Shown: positions 51,649 through 60,376 of the stretch, piece by piece
Numbering within the stretch: position 1 is the first letter of the stretch
How the letters are laid out: each line of letters starts with the position of its first letter
Source: Bacillus_BD oryzisoli_A
Lineage (GTDB): Bacteria; Bacillota; Bacilli; Bacillales; Cytobacillaceae
Assembly (NCBI RefSeq): GCF_043641075.1
Contig: NZ_JBHZRC010000005.1
Location: forward strand, 186,001-250,000
Direction of reading: 5' to 3'
Length of the DNA stretch: 64,000 nt
Position numbers and translations under genes: made by a program
Notes under the pieces: model-generated
Seen by the model: only the letters and a program-made list of their open reading frames with translations
Database searches by the model: none
What the model was told of the DNA's origin: nothing

Positions 51649-52431
51649 TCAATCCTCCAAAAATCCTGTTAATGGACTAGATGCTTCAGCTTTAAAATCT
51701 AGCACTCTTCCTAAACCAGCTAAATAGGCTTCACGTCCTGCTTTGATTGCTTGCTTAAAAGCACTTGCCATCATGGACACATTGTTTGCTGTGGCAACAG
51801 CTGTATTACACATAACGGCAGCAGCACCCATTTCCATGGCTTCGCAGGCTTGGGATGGACGTCCGATACCGGCATCGACAATAATAGGTAAGTCGATTTC
51901 ATCTACTAGAATTTGAATGAATTCCTTTGTACACAGACCTTTATTGCTACCAATCGGTGCACCTAAAGGCATAACCGCAGCAGCACCGGCATTAACTAGC
52001 GCTCTTGCAGTATATAAATCAGGGTACATATAAGGCATTACAATAAAACCTTCTTTAGCCAGCATTTCGGTTGCTTTAACCGTTTCTTGATTATCAGGCA
52101 ATAAGTATTTGGAATCAGAAATAACCTCTAATTTAATAAAATCTCCACAGCCCAACTCCCTGGAAAGACGGGCGATTCTTACTGCTTCCTCTGCTGTTCT
52201 TGCACCGGAAGTATTCGGTAGCAGCGTAATGTTTTTGGGAATATAATCAACGATATTTTCTTCGCCGCCTGTATTCGCTCGTCTAAGGGCCAGCGTGACA
52301 ATTTCAGCTTCTCCGTGTTCAATTACGGCTTTCATAAAATCGAGTGAGAATTTACCTGAACCTAGAATAAAACGGGAATGGAACTCGTGTCCGCCAATCG
52401 TTAATGTATCTTTTAATAATGTTTCTTTCAT
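51649..52431 (-). CDS. thiG: Thiazole synthase ThiG
   Basis: The ATG at 52431 follows AAGGAGGA and gives 260 residues, the normal length; an in-frame upstream codon at 52506 would overlap thiF. Motifs are HSRFILGSGKF, GDFIKLEVISD with the Schiff-base Lys, and DAGIGRPSQACEAMEMGAAAVMCNTA (over 51805-51880). It joins deoxyxylulose phosphate, dehydroglycine and sulfur from ThiS. Confidence 0.95.
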   Translation of the reverse strand: MKETLLKDTLTIGGHEFHSRFILGSGKFSLDFMKAVIEHGEAEIVTLALRRANTGGEENIVDYIPKNITLLPNTSGARTAEEAVRIARLSRELGCGDFIKLEVISDSKYLLPDNQETVKATEMLAKEGFIVMPYMYPDLYTARALVNAGAAAVMPLGAPIGSNKGLCTKEFIQILVDEIDLPIIVDAGIGRPSQACEAMEMGAAAVMCNTAVATANNVSMMASAFKQAIKAGREAYLAGLGRVLDFKAEASSPLTGFLED

Positions 52432-52445
52432 CTGAAAAATCCTCC

Positions 52446-53249
52446 TTATACTTCCTCTTGTCCTAATAGCAATCGTAGAATCATATTTGCTTGATGCCCG
52501 GCGCAAATTTGCACTCGTGGTGCCATTAACCCACTGCCGATCCTTGCTTCATTTTCTAGATCTCCACATACATATAATTGTTTCATCAGTCTTCTTGTTT
52601 GGATTAAATTCGAGCTGTCAAAGCCTGCCATTCCGGATCCGGATACGATTTTACAACCGGGGAGCTGCTCCAATGCCGTATTCACCAGCATGGCCTTGGC
52701 ATCCGGTTTGTCGAAGGCTTCACAAATGACATCGTAGCCTTCAAAAAGCTCCTTCACATTTTCTTCTGAAATTTTAGCGTCTCTTGTCTCGATTGTAATA
52801 AATGGATTAATTTCTTCTAGCTGCTCCTTGAGTGCGGCTGTCTTTGGCATTCCCAGATGTCGAACGTAATAGCTTTGCCGGTTAAGATTACTAGGCTCAA
52901 CAATATCAAAATCAACTAGAAATAGATGTCCAACCCCGATTCTCGCCAGCATAACCGAAATATTAGAACCAAGACCGCCTAAACCGGCGATGGCGACCTT
53001 TCCTTTTTTTACCCTTTGATGGACATAGGGAGTATGCCTGGCCATCATCATGCTTTCTAATTCCTCTTCATCAGGCATGACGCCTTTTCGAATAATAGAA
53101 AGAATGTCATTCTCAGCTAAGGGTGAATCTTGATTGATTTGAAATCCGTTTAAAATAACGATATCTTCAGGATTTCCTATACTTTCTCTTACTTGAAATG
53201 CGGTCTGATAAGTCGTTTCCTGTTCCTTTCCATTGATGATTATTTTCAT
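52446..53249 (-). CDS. thiF: ThiF-type adenylyltransferase with an N-terminal ThiS-like domain
   Basis: The 267-residue protein has two parts. Residues 1-58 (KIIINGKEQETTYQTAFQVR to ILSIIRKG) look like a ThiS-type ubiquitin fold without a terminal GG. Residues 75-265 are the E1-like ThiF domain with VAIAGLGGLGSNISVML and DFDIVEPSNLNRQ. This layout is that of the second ThiF family of clostridia. It activates the ThiS C-terminus with ATP. The start is 5 bases after thiS. Confidence 0.92.
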   Translation of the reverse strand: MKIIINGKEQETTYQTAFQVRESIGNPEDIVILNGFQINQDSPLAENDILSIIRKGVMPDEEELESMMMARHTPYVHQRVKKGKVAIAGLGGLGSNISVMLARIGVGHLFLVDFDIVEPSNLNRQSYYVRHLGMPKTAALKEQLEEINPFITIETRDAKISEENVKELFEGYDVICEAFDKPDAKAMLVNTALEQLPGCKIVSGSGMAGFDSSNLIQTRRLMKQLYVCGDLENEARIGSGLMAPRVQICAGHQANMILRLLLGQEEV

Positions 53250-53254
53250 GTTGA

Positions 53255-53449
53255 TCAGCCTCCTCCTACAAATCTAACAATTTCTAATGTATCCTCTTCT
53301 TTTAGAATGACATTCTTATATTCTGCTTTCGGAACAATATTTCCATTGCATTCAACTGCTATTTTTGTTAAATCAAAGTTTCGTAGCGTTAAATAGTCAT
53401 ACAAACTTTGTTCTTCCTCTAATGCGACAAAAGACCCGTTTACCTTCAT
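53255..53449 (-). CDS. thiS: Sulfur carrier protein ThiS
   Basis: The 64-residue ubiquitin-like protein ends EIVRFVGGG; a terminal Gly-Gly is needed for thiocarboxylate formation, and here there are three glycines. AAAGGAAG is 8 bases before the ATG. It is the first gene of the operon; a terminator hairpin lies about 30 bases upstream. Confidence 0.93.
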   Translation of the reverse strand: MKVNGSFVALEEEQSLYDYLTLRNFDLTKIAVECNGNIVPKAEYKNVILKEEDTLEIVRFVGGG

Positions 53450-53476
53450 TTTTTTACACTTCCTTTCAATTTTTCC

Positions 53477-53533
53477 ACAAAAAAAAGCACAAAAAGGGTA
53501 ACACCCTTTCGGTGGTGCTCCCCATTTTGTGCT
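53477..53533 (-). terminator. Leader terminator (attenuator) before thiS
   Basis: On the minus strand AAGCACAAAA pairs with TTTTGTGCTT, enclosing GGG/CCC and CACC/GGTG stems, and is followed by T8. It lies between the promoter and thiS, so it should block transcription unless relieved. GGGGAGC and ACCC resemble part of a TPP aptamer, but CTGAGA and the second half are missing. Confidence 0.75.
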
Positions 53534-53562
53534 TGCTTTATTTTATTAATTGGTTAAATTAT

Positions 53563-53592
53563 ATAAGAGTCTTGCAATTTCGTCAATTGGAG
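53563..53592 (-). promoter_or_regulatory. Sigma-A promoter of the thi operon
   Basis: On the minus strand TTGACG and TATAAT are separated by 17 bases. Transcription would start near 53555 and give an about 100-base leader. Confidence 0.75.
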
Positions 53593-53599
53593 ATTTGCC

Positions 53600-54270
53600 T
53601 ATTGAATGTAAAAAGAAAACAATTATAAATTTACATGCTAAATTATTAGCGGAGGACTTATATGAAATTAAATTATATAGAACTGAAAAACTAACGAAAC
53701 TTTATCGATTCTAAATTGCACTTTTATGAGAGACCCTTTTTATCGGGGCAAATGAATTTTGTAGTTATATTGTCTAAAAAGCTGAAAAAAATCTTCATAC
53801 AGTTTGTGTATTGTTTAGGTTTTTTATTCTTGTTAATCTAAAAAATATACAGAAAAGTCAGAACTTTCTTAAAGGTGTTGTATGAGAAGGTTGGAAAGGT
53901 AGTGATATTTCAGTGTTTTGTAAAGAAACTGAGTTTCCTTAGAGGATTCATAGGGTATAAATGACAAGCAGGAATGCGGGGCAAAAACCATCCAGTGGAA
54001 TATTTTTTACTAATAATAATAGTACATATTTTACTTAAATGTACTTAAACAATCAAGCTTGAATAACCACTTTTAATGAAAACGTTTTCCTGTTTATGAC
54101 AAAAAAGAAAATGGTAGCGACCTCAAAGATTGAAATTCAATTTAATTTTCACTCACATAGCATAAGTATCGTTTTTCTCTTTATTTGAAACGGATATCAA
54201 TCAATCTTCTCACGAAAATTTTCAAATGATCAATTCCTATACCTGTAATGAAGATGGAGGAAAATGAAAT
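53600..54270 (+). promoter_or_regulatory. Long intergenic region before the ectoine transporter gene
   Basis: No convincing gene is seen. The stretch is AT-rich. TGAAAACGTTTTCC at 54077-54090 is a close match to the CcpA cre consensus, 180 bases before the MHS transporter gene. A 10-residue frame with a GGAGG site at 53662 is probably chance. Confidence 0.5.
54077..54090 (+). promoter_or_regulatory. Candidate cre site (CcpA operator)
   Basis: TGAAAACGTTTTCC fits the cre pattern TGNAARCGNWWWCA with one mismatch. It suggests carbon catabolite repression of the ectoine cluster. Confidence 0.5.
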
Positions 54271-55719
54271 ATGAGTAATTTAAAAAAAGAGGATATTATT
54301 GTTGTAGATACGAAGGTTGCTAAGCAAACGGTTGTCGTTACTTCGCTTGGTAATGCCATGGAATGGTTTGACTTTGGTCTCTATGCGTATTTAGCCGTTA
54401 CGATTGGTAAAGTCTTTTTTCCTGAGATTGACCCTGCCCATCAATTGATTTATGCATTTGCCACTTTTGCCATTGCATTTATTGCGCGTCCAGTGGGAGG
54501 TTTAGTTTTTGGAATGCTGGGAGATCGAGTGGGCCGTAAGAAAGTCCTTTCTCTTACACTAATCATGATGGCCGCTTCAACATTGTTTATCGGCCTTATT
54601 CCAAGCTATTCCACTATCGGTATTGCCGCTCCGATTTTGCTGCTGATTGCTAGGTTAGTACAAGGGTTTTCAACTGGAGGCGAATATGCCGGCGCCATGA
54701 CTTATATTGCTGAATCAACATCAGATAAAAAGCGTGGTTTTCTAACAAGTGGTTTAGAGGTTGGAACAGCCGTAGGGTTTTGTGCCAGTGCTGCATTAGT
54801 GACTTTTTTGACATACATTATCGGCCCAGAAAGAATGGTTGAATGGGGTTGGCGAATTCCATTTTTGATTGCTGGACCTATGGGGTTTATTGGATTTTAT
54901 TTACGTTCTCGCTTAGAGGAAACACCGGCATTCAAGGCGATGGAAGAAGCAAAGGAAGAAGATCGTCATCGTGCATCTTTGAAGGAAATTTTGACAAACC
55001 ATTGGAAGCCTCTTTTAATTTGCTTAGGAATTGTATTCTTTTATAACACATCGCTATATATGGTTCTCACGTATATGCCATCTTATTTAACCCAAGAACT
55101 TGGCTACAGTGAAACAAAAGGATTAGTTTTTAATCTTCTTGTGATGATTTTGCTGATTCCAATTATTTTAGGGATGGGTTATTGGAGCGATCGAATTGGT
55201 CGCAACAAAATTGTTAAAGGAGCTCTCATTGGTACGATTTTACTTAGTGTACCTGCTTTTATCATGATGGGTTCAAACAGTAACCTTGTTGTTTTTGCTG
55301 GATTGTTAATCCTTGGTATTACGCTCGCTGCTTTTCAAGGTGCACTTCCTGCAACATTACCGTCCTTATTTTTTACGAAGGTACGTTACGGCTCACTTGC
55401 AATCACGTATAATATTTCTACCTCTTTATTTGGCGGTACAACCCCGCTAGTTATTGCTTGGCTCGTGAGTCAGACGAAGAACAGCATGGTCCCTGCCTAT
55501 TACTTGATGGCAGTTTGTATCATCGGACTTGTAGTCGTTGGCTTCTTTGTAAAAGAAACCGCCGGCAAATCGTTACGCGGATCTGCCCCAACGGTAGATG
55601 ATCCAAGTGAAATCAATGAACTATTGAAAAATCCAGATAAGGCTCTCTGGTGGAAAGAAGAATTGCCTGTAGAAGCAGTGGTAGAAGGTAAGTTAAATCC
55701 AAACGTCACTGCAAAATAA
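54271..55719 (+). CDS. MHS-family transporter (ProP-like), candidate ectoine uptake
   Basis: The 482-residue MFS protein has 12 transmembrane helices, begins VVVTSLGNAMEWFDFGLYAY, and has GMLGDRVGRKKVLSLTL and RLVQGFSTGGEYAGAMTYIAE, all of the metabolite:H+ symporter family that includes ProP. It lacks the long coiled-coil tail of E. coli ProP. It lies before ectoine breakdown genes, so uptake of ectoine, hydroxyectoine or betaine for food is likely. GGAGG precedes the start. Confidence 0.88.
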   Translation: MSNLKKEDIIVVDTKVAKQTVVVTSLGNAMEWFDFGLYAYLAVTIGKVFFPEIDPAHQLIYAFATFAIAFIARPVGGLVFGMLGDRVGRKKVLSLTLIMMAASTLFIGLIPSYSTIGIAAPILLLIARLVQGFSTGGEYAGAMTYIAESTSDKKRGFLTSGLEVGTAVGFCASAALVTFLTYIIGPERMVEWGWRIPFLIAGPMGFIGFYLRSRLEETPAFKAMEEAKEEDRHRASLKEILTNHWKPLLICLGIVFFYNTSLYMVLTYMPSYLTQELGYSETKGLVFNLLVMILLIPIILGMGYWSDRIGRNKIVKGALIGTILLSVPAFIMMGSNSNLVVFAGLLILGITLAAFQGALPATLPSLFFTKVRYGSLAITYNISTSLFGGTTPLVIAWLVSQTKNSMVPAYYLMAVCIIGLVVVGFFVKETAGKSLRGSAPTVDDPSEINELLKNPDKALWWKEELPVEAVVEGKLNPNVTAK

Positions 55720-55736
55720 TATAGGAATAAATATCG

Positions 55737-55778
55737 TAAAACACCTTATAAAAGACTTACTTATGAGGTGTTTTACCT
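55737..55778 (+). terminator. Intrinsic terminator after the MHS transporter gene
   Basis: TAAAACACCTTA pairs with TGAGGTGTTTTA, followed by CC and TTT. Confidence 0.75.
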
Positions 55779-55922
55779 TTGTTTGAGTCATTAAGCATTT
55801 CAAGATGATAATCTAGTGCAATAAATCACGTGCTTGATTGACTTCTCAATGTGCGAGAACTTACAGACGAATATCACCCTAATAACAGTTAAATCAAAAA
55901 TCATTAAAAAAATACTATTGAC

Positions 55923-55954
55923 TCAATAATAATTTGTATATTATGAATTATTGA
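55923..55954. promoter_or_regulatory. Inverted repeat and promoter-like region before eutB
   Basis: TCAATAAT and ATTATTGA form an 8-bp inverted repeat over a region with TTGACT and TATTAT. It could be the binding site of the PucR regulator. Confidence 0.35.
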
Positions 55955-56005
55955 AATATATTAACAATTAGATATAATAAACATATAGGATATGGAGTGG
56001 TTTTA

Positions 56006-57079
56006 TTGAAAAATGCAAATGAAAGAATACAAAGCGGGAAGTTCATTCAAAAAATATGGGAAGCAAGAAAACAAATTCAACCATTCATTTCATCAACTCC
56101 ATTGATTCATTCCTCACCTTTCTCTGAAAAAGCAGACTCAAATGTCTATCTTAAACTAGAAAATCTGCAGAAAACGGGGTCCTTTAAGGTTCGTGGAGCG
56201 GCGAATAAAATTTTACATTTGACGGAAGAAGAAAAAAGATGTGGGGTTGCCACCTTTTCAACAGGGAATCATGGATTGGCCGTTGCTTATGTGGCGCAAA
56301 AACTTGGTATACAATCAACCATTTGTATATCCAACCGAGTTCCAAAGGCAAAAGTAGATGCACTAAAAAAATCCGGTGCACAAATTCGAATCATCGGTGA
56401 CAGTCAGGACGATGCAGAGAAATATTGCTATGAACTTGAAGAAAAATATGGCATGACCGTCGTAAAGCCATTTGATGATCATGATATTATTGCTGGCCAA
56501 GGAACCGTCGGACTGGAGATTCTTGAGGAGGTTCCCGATCTTGAGGCATTGCTTGTTCCATTATCAGGTGGAGGTTTATTAGCAGGTACTGCTCTTGCGA
56601 TAAAATCGGTTCTTCCGTCTATTCATGTCATTGGTGTCTCCATGGAGAGATCGCCTGTCATGTATGAAAGCATTCAAGCAGGAAATCCGGTCGTACTGAA
56701 AGAACAGCCAACATTAGCTGATAGCTTGCTAGGCGGGATTGGATTAGATAATGAGTATACGTTTCACATCATCAAGGAATATGTGGATGATTTCCTTCTC
56801 GTTTCTGAAGAGGAAATTGCTGAAGGAATGGGGTTCATGATGGATGCCCACCGAATGGCTGTTGAAGGTGCCGCTGCTGTTGGGATGGCAGCAATTTTAA
56901 ATAATAAATTATCAAAAACCTATAGAAAAGTAGGAACGATTGTTAGCGGATGTAATGTCGATGTATCAGTGGTCTCTCATATCCTTCAAAACTATGTACA
57001 AAAAATGAATAAACTCTATCATCCTATGAAAGCTGGACTACCAATTAGAAACTCCAAAATTGAAAGGAGAGATGGTTAA
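56006..57079 (+). CDS. eutB: Hydroxyectoine utilization dehydratase EutB (threonine dehydratase-like)
   Basis: The 357-residue PLP enzyme has LENLQKTGSFKVRGAANKI with the PLP lysine, STGNHGLAVAYVAQKLG, and VPLSGGGLLAGTALA with the phosphate-binding glycines. TTG at 56006, with GGAG 8 bases before, is the preferred start. Among threonine-dehydratase-like proteins, the neighbours eutC and an eutD-like gene point to EutB, which acts in hydroxyectoine breakdown. A plain threonine or serine dehydratase is the alternative. Confidence 0.78.
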   Translation: MKNANERIQSGKFIQKIWEARKQIQPFISSTPLIHSSPFSEKADSNVYLKLENLQKTGSFKVRGAANKILHLTEEEKRCGVATFSTGNHGLAVAYVAQKLGIQSTICISNRVPKAKVDALKKSGAQIRIIGDSQDDAEKYCYELEEKYGMTVVKPFDDHDIIAGQGTVGLEILEEVPDLEALLVPLSGGGLLAGTALAIKSVLPSIHVIGVSMERSPVMYESIQAGNPVVLKEQPTLADSLLGGIGLDNEYTFHIIKEYVDDFLLVSEEEIAEGMGFMMDAHRMAVEGAAAVGMAAILNNKLSKTYRKVGTIVSGCNVDVSVVSHILQNYVQKMNKLYHPMKAGLPIRNSKIERRDG

Positions 57080-57080
57080 C

Positions 57081-58781
57081 ATGCTGCATGTTAGTGACAT
57101 AATCGAACTTCCCCTATTGAAAACCTCCAAAATAAAAACAGGTAAAGACGTTATCAGTAACCGATTGATTGAATGGATTTCGGTTATTGAAAGCCCCGTT
57201 GAAAATTTTGTCAGAGAGAATGAATTTGTCCTTAGTACAGGAATTGGCTGTCATGAGGACATTGATATATTATTAGAATTTGTAAAAGATGTATATAATT
57301 CGGGGGCATCGGCCTTAGGAATTGCTACAGGCCGCTACATATTTGAAATTCCCGAAGAAATCATCCAATTTGTGGAGGAAAGAAATTTTATTTTAATAGA
57401 AATTCCATGGGAGATTCGCTTCGCTGATATCATTCATGAAGTGATGAGAGAATTAAACCTTGTTCAACAGCAGGATTCAAAACGTTCCAATGGGATTCAT
57501 CAAACGTTAATTCAAATGATTCTAGATGGTAAAAACCTTGAGCAAATTTCAAATTATGTTGAAGAAGAGCTGGACCTTCCCATTTTAATTTTAGACAAGA
57601 AGGGAAACCCAGTCGCTGGCAGTGCGAAGCAATCAAAGGTATTTAGTATCAGGAATCAATTGATTAAAAAGCAAAAAAATCAGGAAGCCTCCAACCATCC
57701 GTTACATTCTAAAATAAGAAAAATAGCTGATGAAGAATCGAATTTATATCATCTCCCTATTCAAACGAATGGAGTACATGAAGGGGAAATCTGTGTTCAT
57801 TCTGATATAAATTATGAGCTGAATCAACAGGAGCTTCATATTATTGAACATTCCATGATGGCTTGTGCCTTATGGTTTTCTCGAAAAAGTGTCGTAACGA
57901 AAGCCGAGATGCGCTTGCAAAATGATTTTCTTTTAAGGCTGATCAAGGGGGAAAATCTTTCCGAGGAATATAAAATGTCACAAGCAGAGCAGTTTCAATA
58001 CAACTTGGATATCCCCTATGAATGTATTATTGGGTTTCCAGAGAATCTAGCATCCTTGATGGAAAAAGAACATAAAAGGCATTCTAAAAATAATAATTGG
58101 CTGGAAAAGATGGTCATTTACATAAAAGAAGAATTGATATTTGCAGCAGAGGCTGTGAAGCATCAAATGCTATTTGCTTATGATGGAAACCAGATGATTA
58201 TTTTCTTAGAAATAACAAAGGAATCAAATGCGGATTCAGTGAATCACTTTTTAGATTTGGTTGAACGTAGATTAAAGCATTTATTTCCTAGTTTGACTTT
58301 ATCATGGGGAATCGGAAAGCATAAGGATGGGAATGGAAATTTTTCTAAAAGCTTCAAAAAAGCAAAAGCGGCATTAGATATGGGAAGGACGCAAATTGGC
58401 ATTGGCAAACGGGTCAATTTCGATGAAATGCGCATGAATCGGTTATTACTTAATTTGGCAATCAATGAAGAAGTGCAGGAAATCATCGCGGCCCCTATCT
58501 TACCATTGGTTGAATATGACGAGAAGCGGGATATGGATTTAATTAATACGTTTAAGGCCTATAACCGGAATAGTGGAAATGTCAGCCAAACCGCACGTGA
58601 ACTGAATCTCCACCGCCAGTCACTTTTATACCGGCTAAGAAAAATTGAATCCTTAACAGGACTATCACTCGTTAATCCAGATGATCTATTCCTGTTGGAT
58701 TTTAGTATTCGCGTTTGGTTAACAGGGGCCATAAAGAGAGAACAAATCAATACAAACCTCTCCAATATCAATGGATTGTAA
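57081..58781 (+). CDS. PucR-family transcriptional regulator
   Basis: ATG at 57081 with AAAGGAGA 10 bases upstream gives 566 residues; it begins right after the eutB stop. Residues 1-120 are a PucR N-terminal ligand domain (LSTGIGCHEDIDILLEFV, ALGIATGRYIFEIP). The middle has a GGDEF-like part, and the C-terminus has the helix-turn-helix RNSGNVSQTARELNLHRQSLLYRL (over 58566-58640). It probably controls the surrounding ectoine genes in response to a pathway compound. Confidence 0.9.
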   Translation: MLHVSDIIELPLLKTSKIKTGKDVISNRLIEWISVIESPVENFVRENEFVLSTGIGCHEDIDILLEFVKDVYNSGASALGIATGRYIFEIPEEIIQFVEERNFILIEIPWEIRFADIIHEVMRELNLVQQQDSKRSNGIHQTLIQMILDGKNLEQISNYVEEELDLPILILDKKGNPVAGSAKQSKVFSIRNQLIKKQKNQEASNHPLHSKIRKIADEESNLYHLPIQTNGVHEGEICVHSDINYELNQQELHIIEHSMMACALWFSRKSVVTKAEMRLQNDFLLRLIKGENLSEEYKMSQAEQFQYNLDIPYECIIGFPENLASLMEKEHKRHSKNNNWLEKMVIYIKEELIFAAEAVKHQMLFAYDGNQMIIFLEITKESNADSVNHFLDLVERRLKHLFPSLTLSWGIGKHKDGNGNFSKSFKKAKAALDMGRTQIGIGKRVNFDEMRMNRLLLNLAINEEVQEIIAAPILPLVEYDEKRDMDLINTFKAYNRNSGNVSQTARELNLHRQSLLYRLRKIESLTGLSLVNPDDLFLLDFSIRVWLTGAIKREQINTNLSNINGL

Positions 58782-58828
58782 AAAAGGGAGTTTGGTACAG
58801 AAATATCTGTAGCAAACTCCCTTTTTTA
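58780..58828 (+). terminator. Intrinsic terminator after the PucR gene
   Basis: AAAGGGAGTTTG pairs with CAAACTCCCTTT, with an inner TACAG/CTGTA, and T follows. Confidence 0.87.
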
Positions 58829-59155
58829 TGCACTTTTCTAGTTAAACGCTGTTAAAAGGAAGGCTGTGTTAAACAACGGTGTCGGTGCTTTAATGGACTG
58901 AGATATACGTGTCCATTAAGTGACTCTTGCTAAATCAAACGCATGGCCACATACAAAACAGTCCATTTATCAATAATCATCATTAACTTAGCGAAAACGA
59001 AAAACTGTCTAACGTATGATTCAAATTGTATAAAAATAATTTCTGAAAATTCATACACATTAGCGAATGTTTTATTGAAGCATTCTCCCTATAATGAAAT
59101 TAACAAATGGTCATAACTTTTTAAACACAATATAGATACAGTAAAGAGAGGGATT
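58829..59155 (+). other. Intergenic region before the ectoine hydrolase operon
   Basis: No gene is seen in 327 bases. CTATAATGAAA near 59090 could be a -10 box of the following operon; a good -35 box is not seen. Confidence 0.4.
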
Positions 59156-60349
59156 ATGATGTTGCCATTTAGTTTAAAAGAGTATAAGAAACGATTGGAT
59201 CAAACAAAGAAAAGTATGCTGGAAAGAGGAATTGAAGTTTTAATTGTAACGAACCCAGCAAATATGAATTATCTTTCTGGATATAATAGCTGGTCATTCT
59301 ATGTTGATCAAATGCTAATTGTTATAGTCGATGAGGACCAGCCGATATGGATAGGTAGAAAAATGGATGCGAATGCTGCAAAGGCTACTACATGGCTTTA
59401 TCATGAAAATATCATCCCTTATTCAGAAGACTATGTCCATTCTAAAATAAAGCATCCTAGTGAATTTGCTGCTCAAATCTTAACCCAAATTGGCCAATCC
59501 AAAAGCCGAATTGGACTTGAAATGGATTCTTACTATTTTTCAGCACAATCCTATGAATGCTTAAAGAAAAATCTTCCGAATGCGATATTCTCTGATGCTA
59601 GTTTGCTAGTCAACTATGTCCGCATTATTAAATCAGATCAGGAGATTGAATTCATTAGGAGAGCAGCAAAAATTGTAGAAATCGGCATGCAAACGGCTGT
59701 GAATTCGATACAAGAAGGCGTTAGAGAGTGTGATGCAGTTGCCAATATTTATGGAGACTTAATCCGTGGGACGAGTGAATTTGGGGGAGACTACCCTGCC
59801 ATCGTACCGATGCTGCCTGCAGGAGAAAATACATCTACTCCACATATCACTTGGACAGATAAAAAATATACAAATGACCAAATGGTTATCATTGAAATTG
59901 CAGGCTGCTACCAGCGCTACCATTCACCATTAGCACGTACCGTTTCACTTGGAAAGCCAAGTCAAGAGGCATTGGATGTATCCAACATTGTGGTGGAGGG
60001 ATTAAACGCCGCGCTTGAAGTAGTCAAACCAGGTGCGACTTGTGAAGATCTTGAAATCGCTTGGTCAAAGGTTATTTCCAAGCATGGAATTGTTAAAGAT
60101 TCAAGAATTGGTTATTCCATGGGATTAAATTATCCGCCTGATTGGGGCGAGCATACAGCAAGCATTCGCAGAGGAGATCTCACTGTATTACAGCCGAATA
60201 TGACTTTCCACTTAATCCCAGGATTATGGTTTGACAATTATGGAATTGAGATCAGTGAATCATTCAGAGTGACAGAAACTGGCTGTGAAGTGCTAACGAA
60301 TTTTCCAAGACAGTTGTTTGTAAACGAAAATCATAATCTTCAAGTATAA
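59156..60349 (+). CDS. eutD: Ectoine hydrolase (EutD/DoeA, M24 fold)
   Basis: The 397-residue creatinase-fold protein has NYLSGYNSWSFYVDQML near the N-terminus, and WGEHTASIRRGDLTVLQPNMTFHLIPGLW over 60145-60230, followed by GIEISESF. These are shared with EutD/DoeA, which open the ectoine ring. The usual M24 metal Asp residues are replaced (EIAGCYQRYHSPLART), so a metal-dependent peptidase is unlikely. It starts the operon with eutC, an M20 hydrolase and an aldehyde dehydrogenase. Confidence 0.85.
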   Translation: MMLPFSLKEYKKRLDQTKKSMLERGIEVLIVTNPANMNYLSGYNSWSFYVDQMLIVIVDEDQPIWIGRKMDANAAKATTWLYHENIIPYSEDYVHSKIKHPSEFAAQILTQIGQSKSRIGLEMDSYYFSAQSYECLKKNLPNAIFSDASLLVNYVRIIKSDQEIEFIRRAAKIVEIGMQTAVNSIQEGVRECDAVANIYGDLIRGTSEFGGDYPAIVPMLPAGENTSTPHITWTDKKYTNDQMVIIEIAGCYQRYHSPLARTVSLGKPSQEALDVSNIVVEGLNAALEVVKPGATCEDLEIAWSKVISKHGIVKDSRIGYSMGLNYPPDWGEHTASIRRGDLTVLQPNMTFHLIPGLWFDNYGIEISESFRVTETGCEVLTNFPRQLFVNENHNLQV

Positions 60350-60376
60350 TCGGTTTTTACAAGGAGTGACCCATTT

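Noticed and set aside
53477..53600. TPP riboswitch before thiS
   Set aside because: The conserved CTGAGA and the second half of the aptamer are missing; only a terminator with a GGGGAGC...ACCC stem is seen.
53662..53694. 10-residue peptide with a GGAGG site
   Set aside because: Too short to judge, with no gene downstream on that strand to which it could be a leader.
59156..60349. Xaa-Pro aminopeptidase
   Set aside because: The M24 fold is present but metal-binding Asp residues are replaced, and motifs match ectoine hydrolase.
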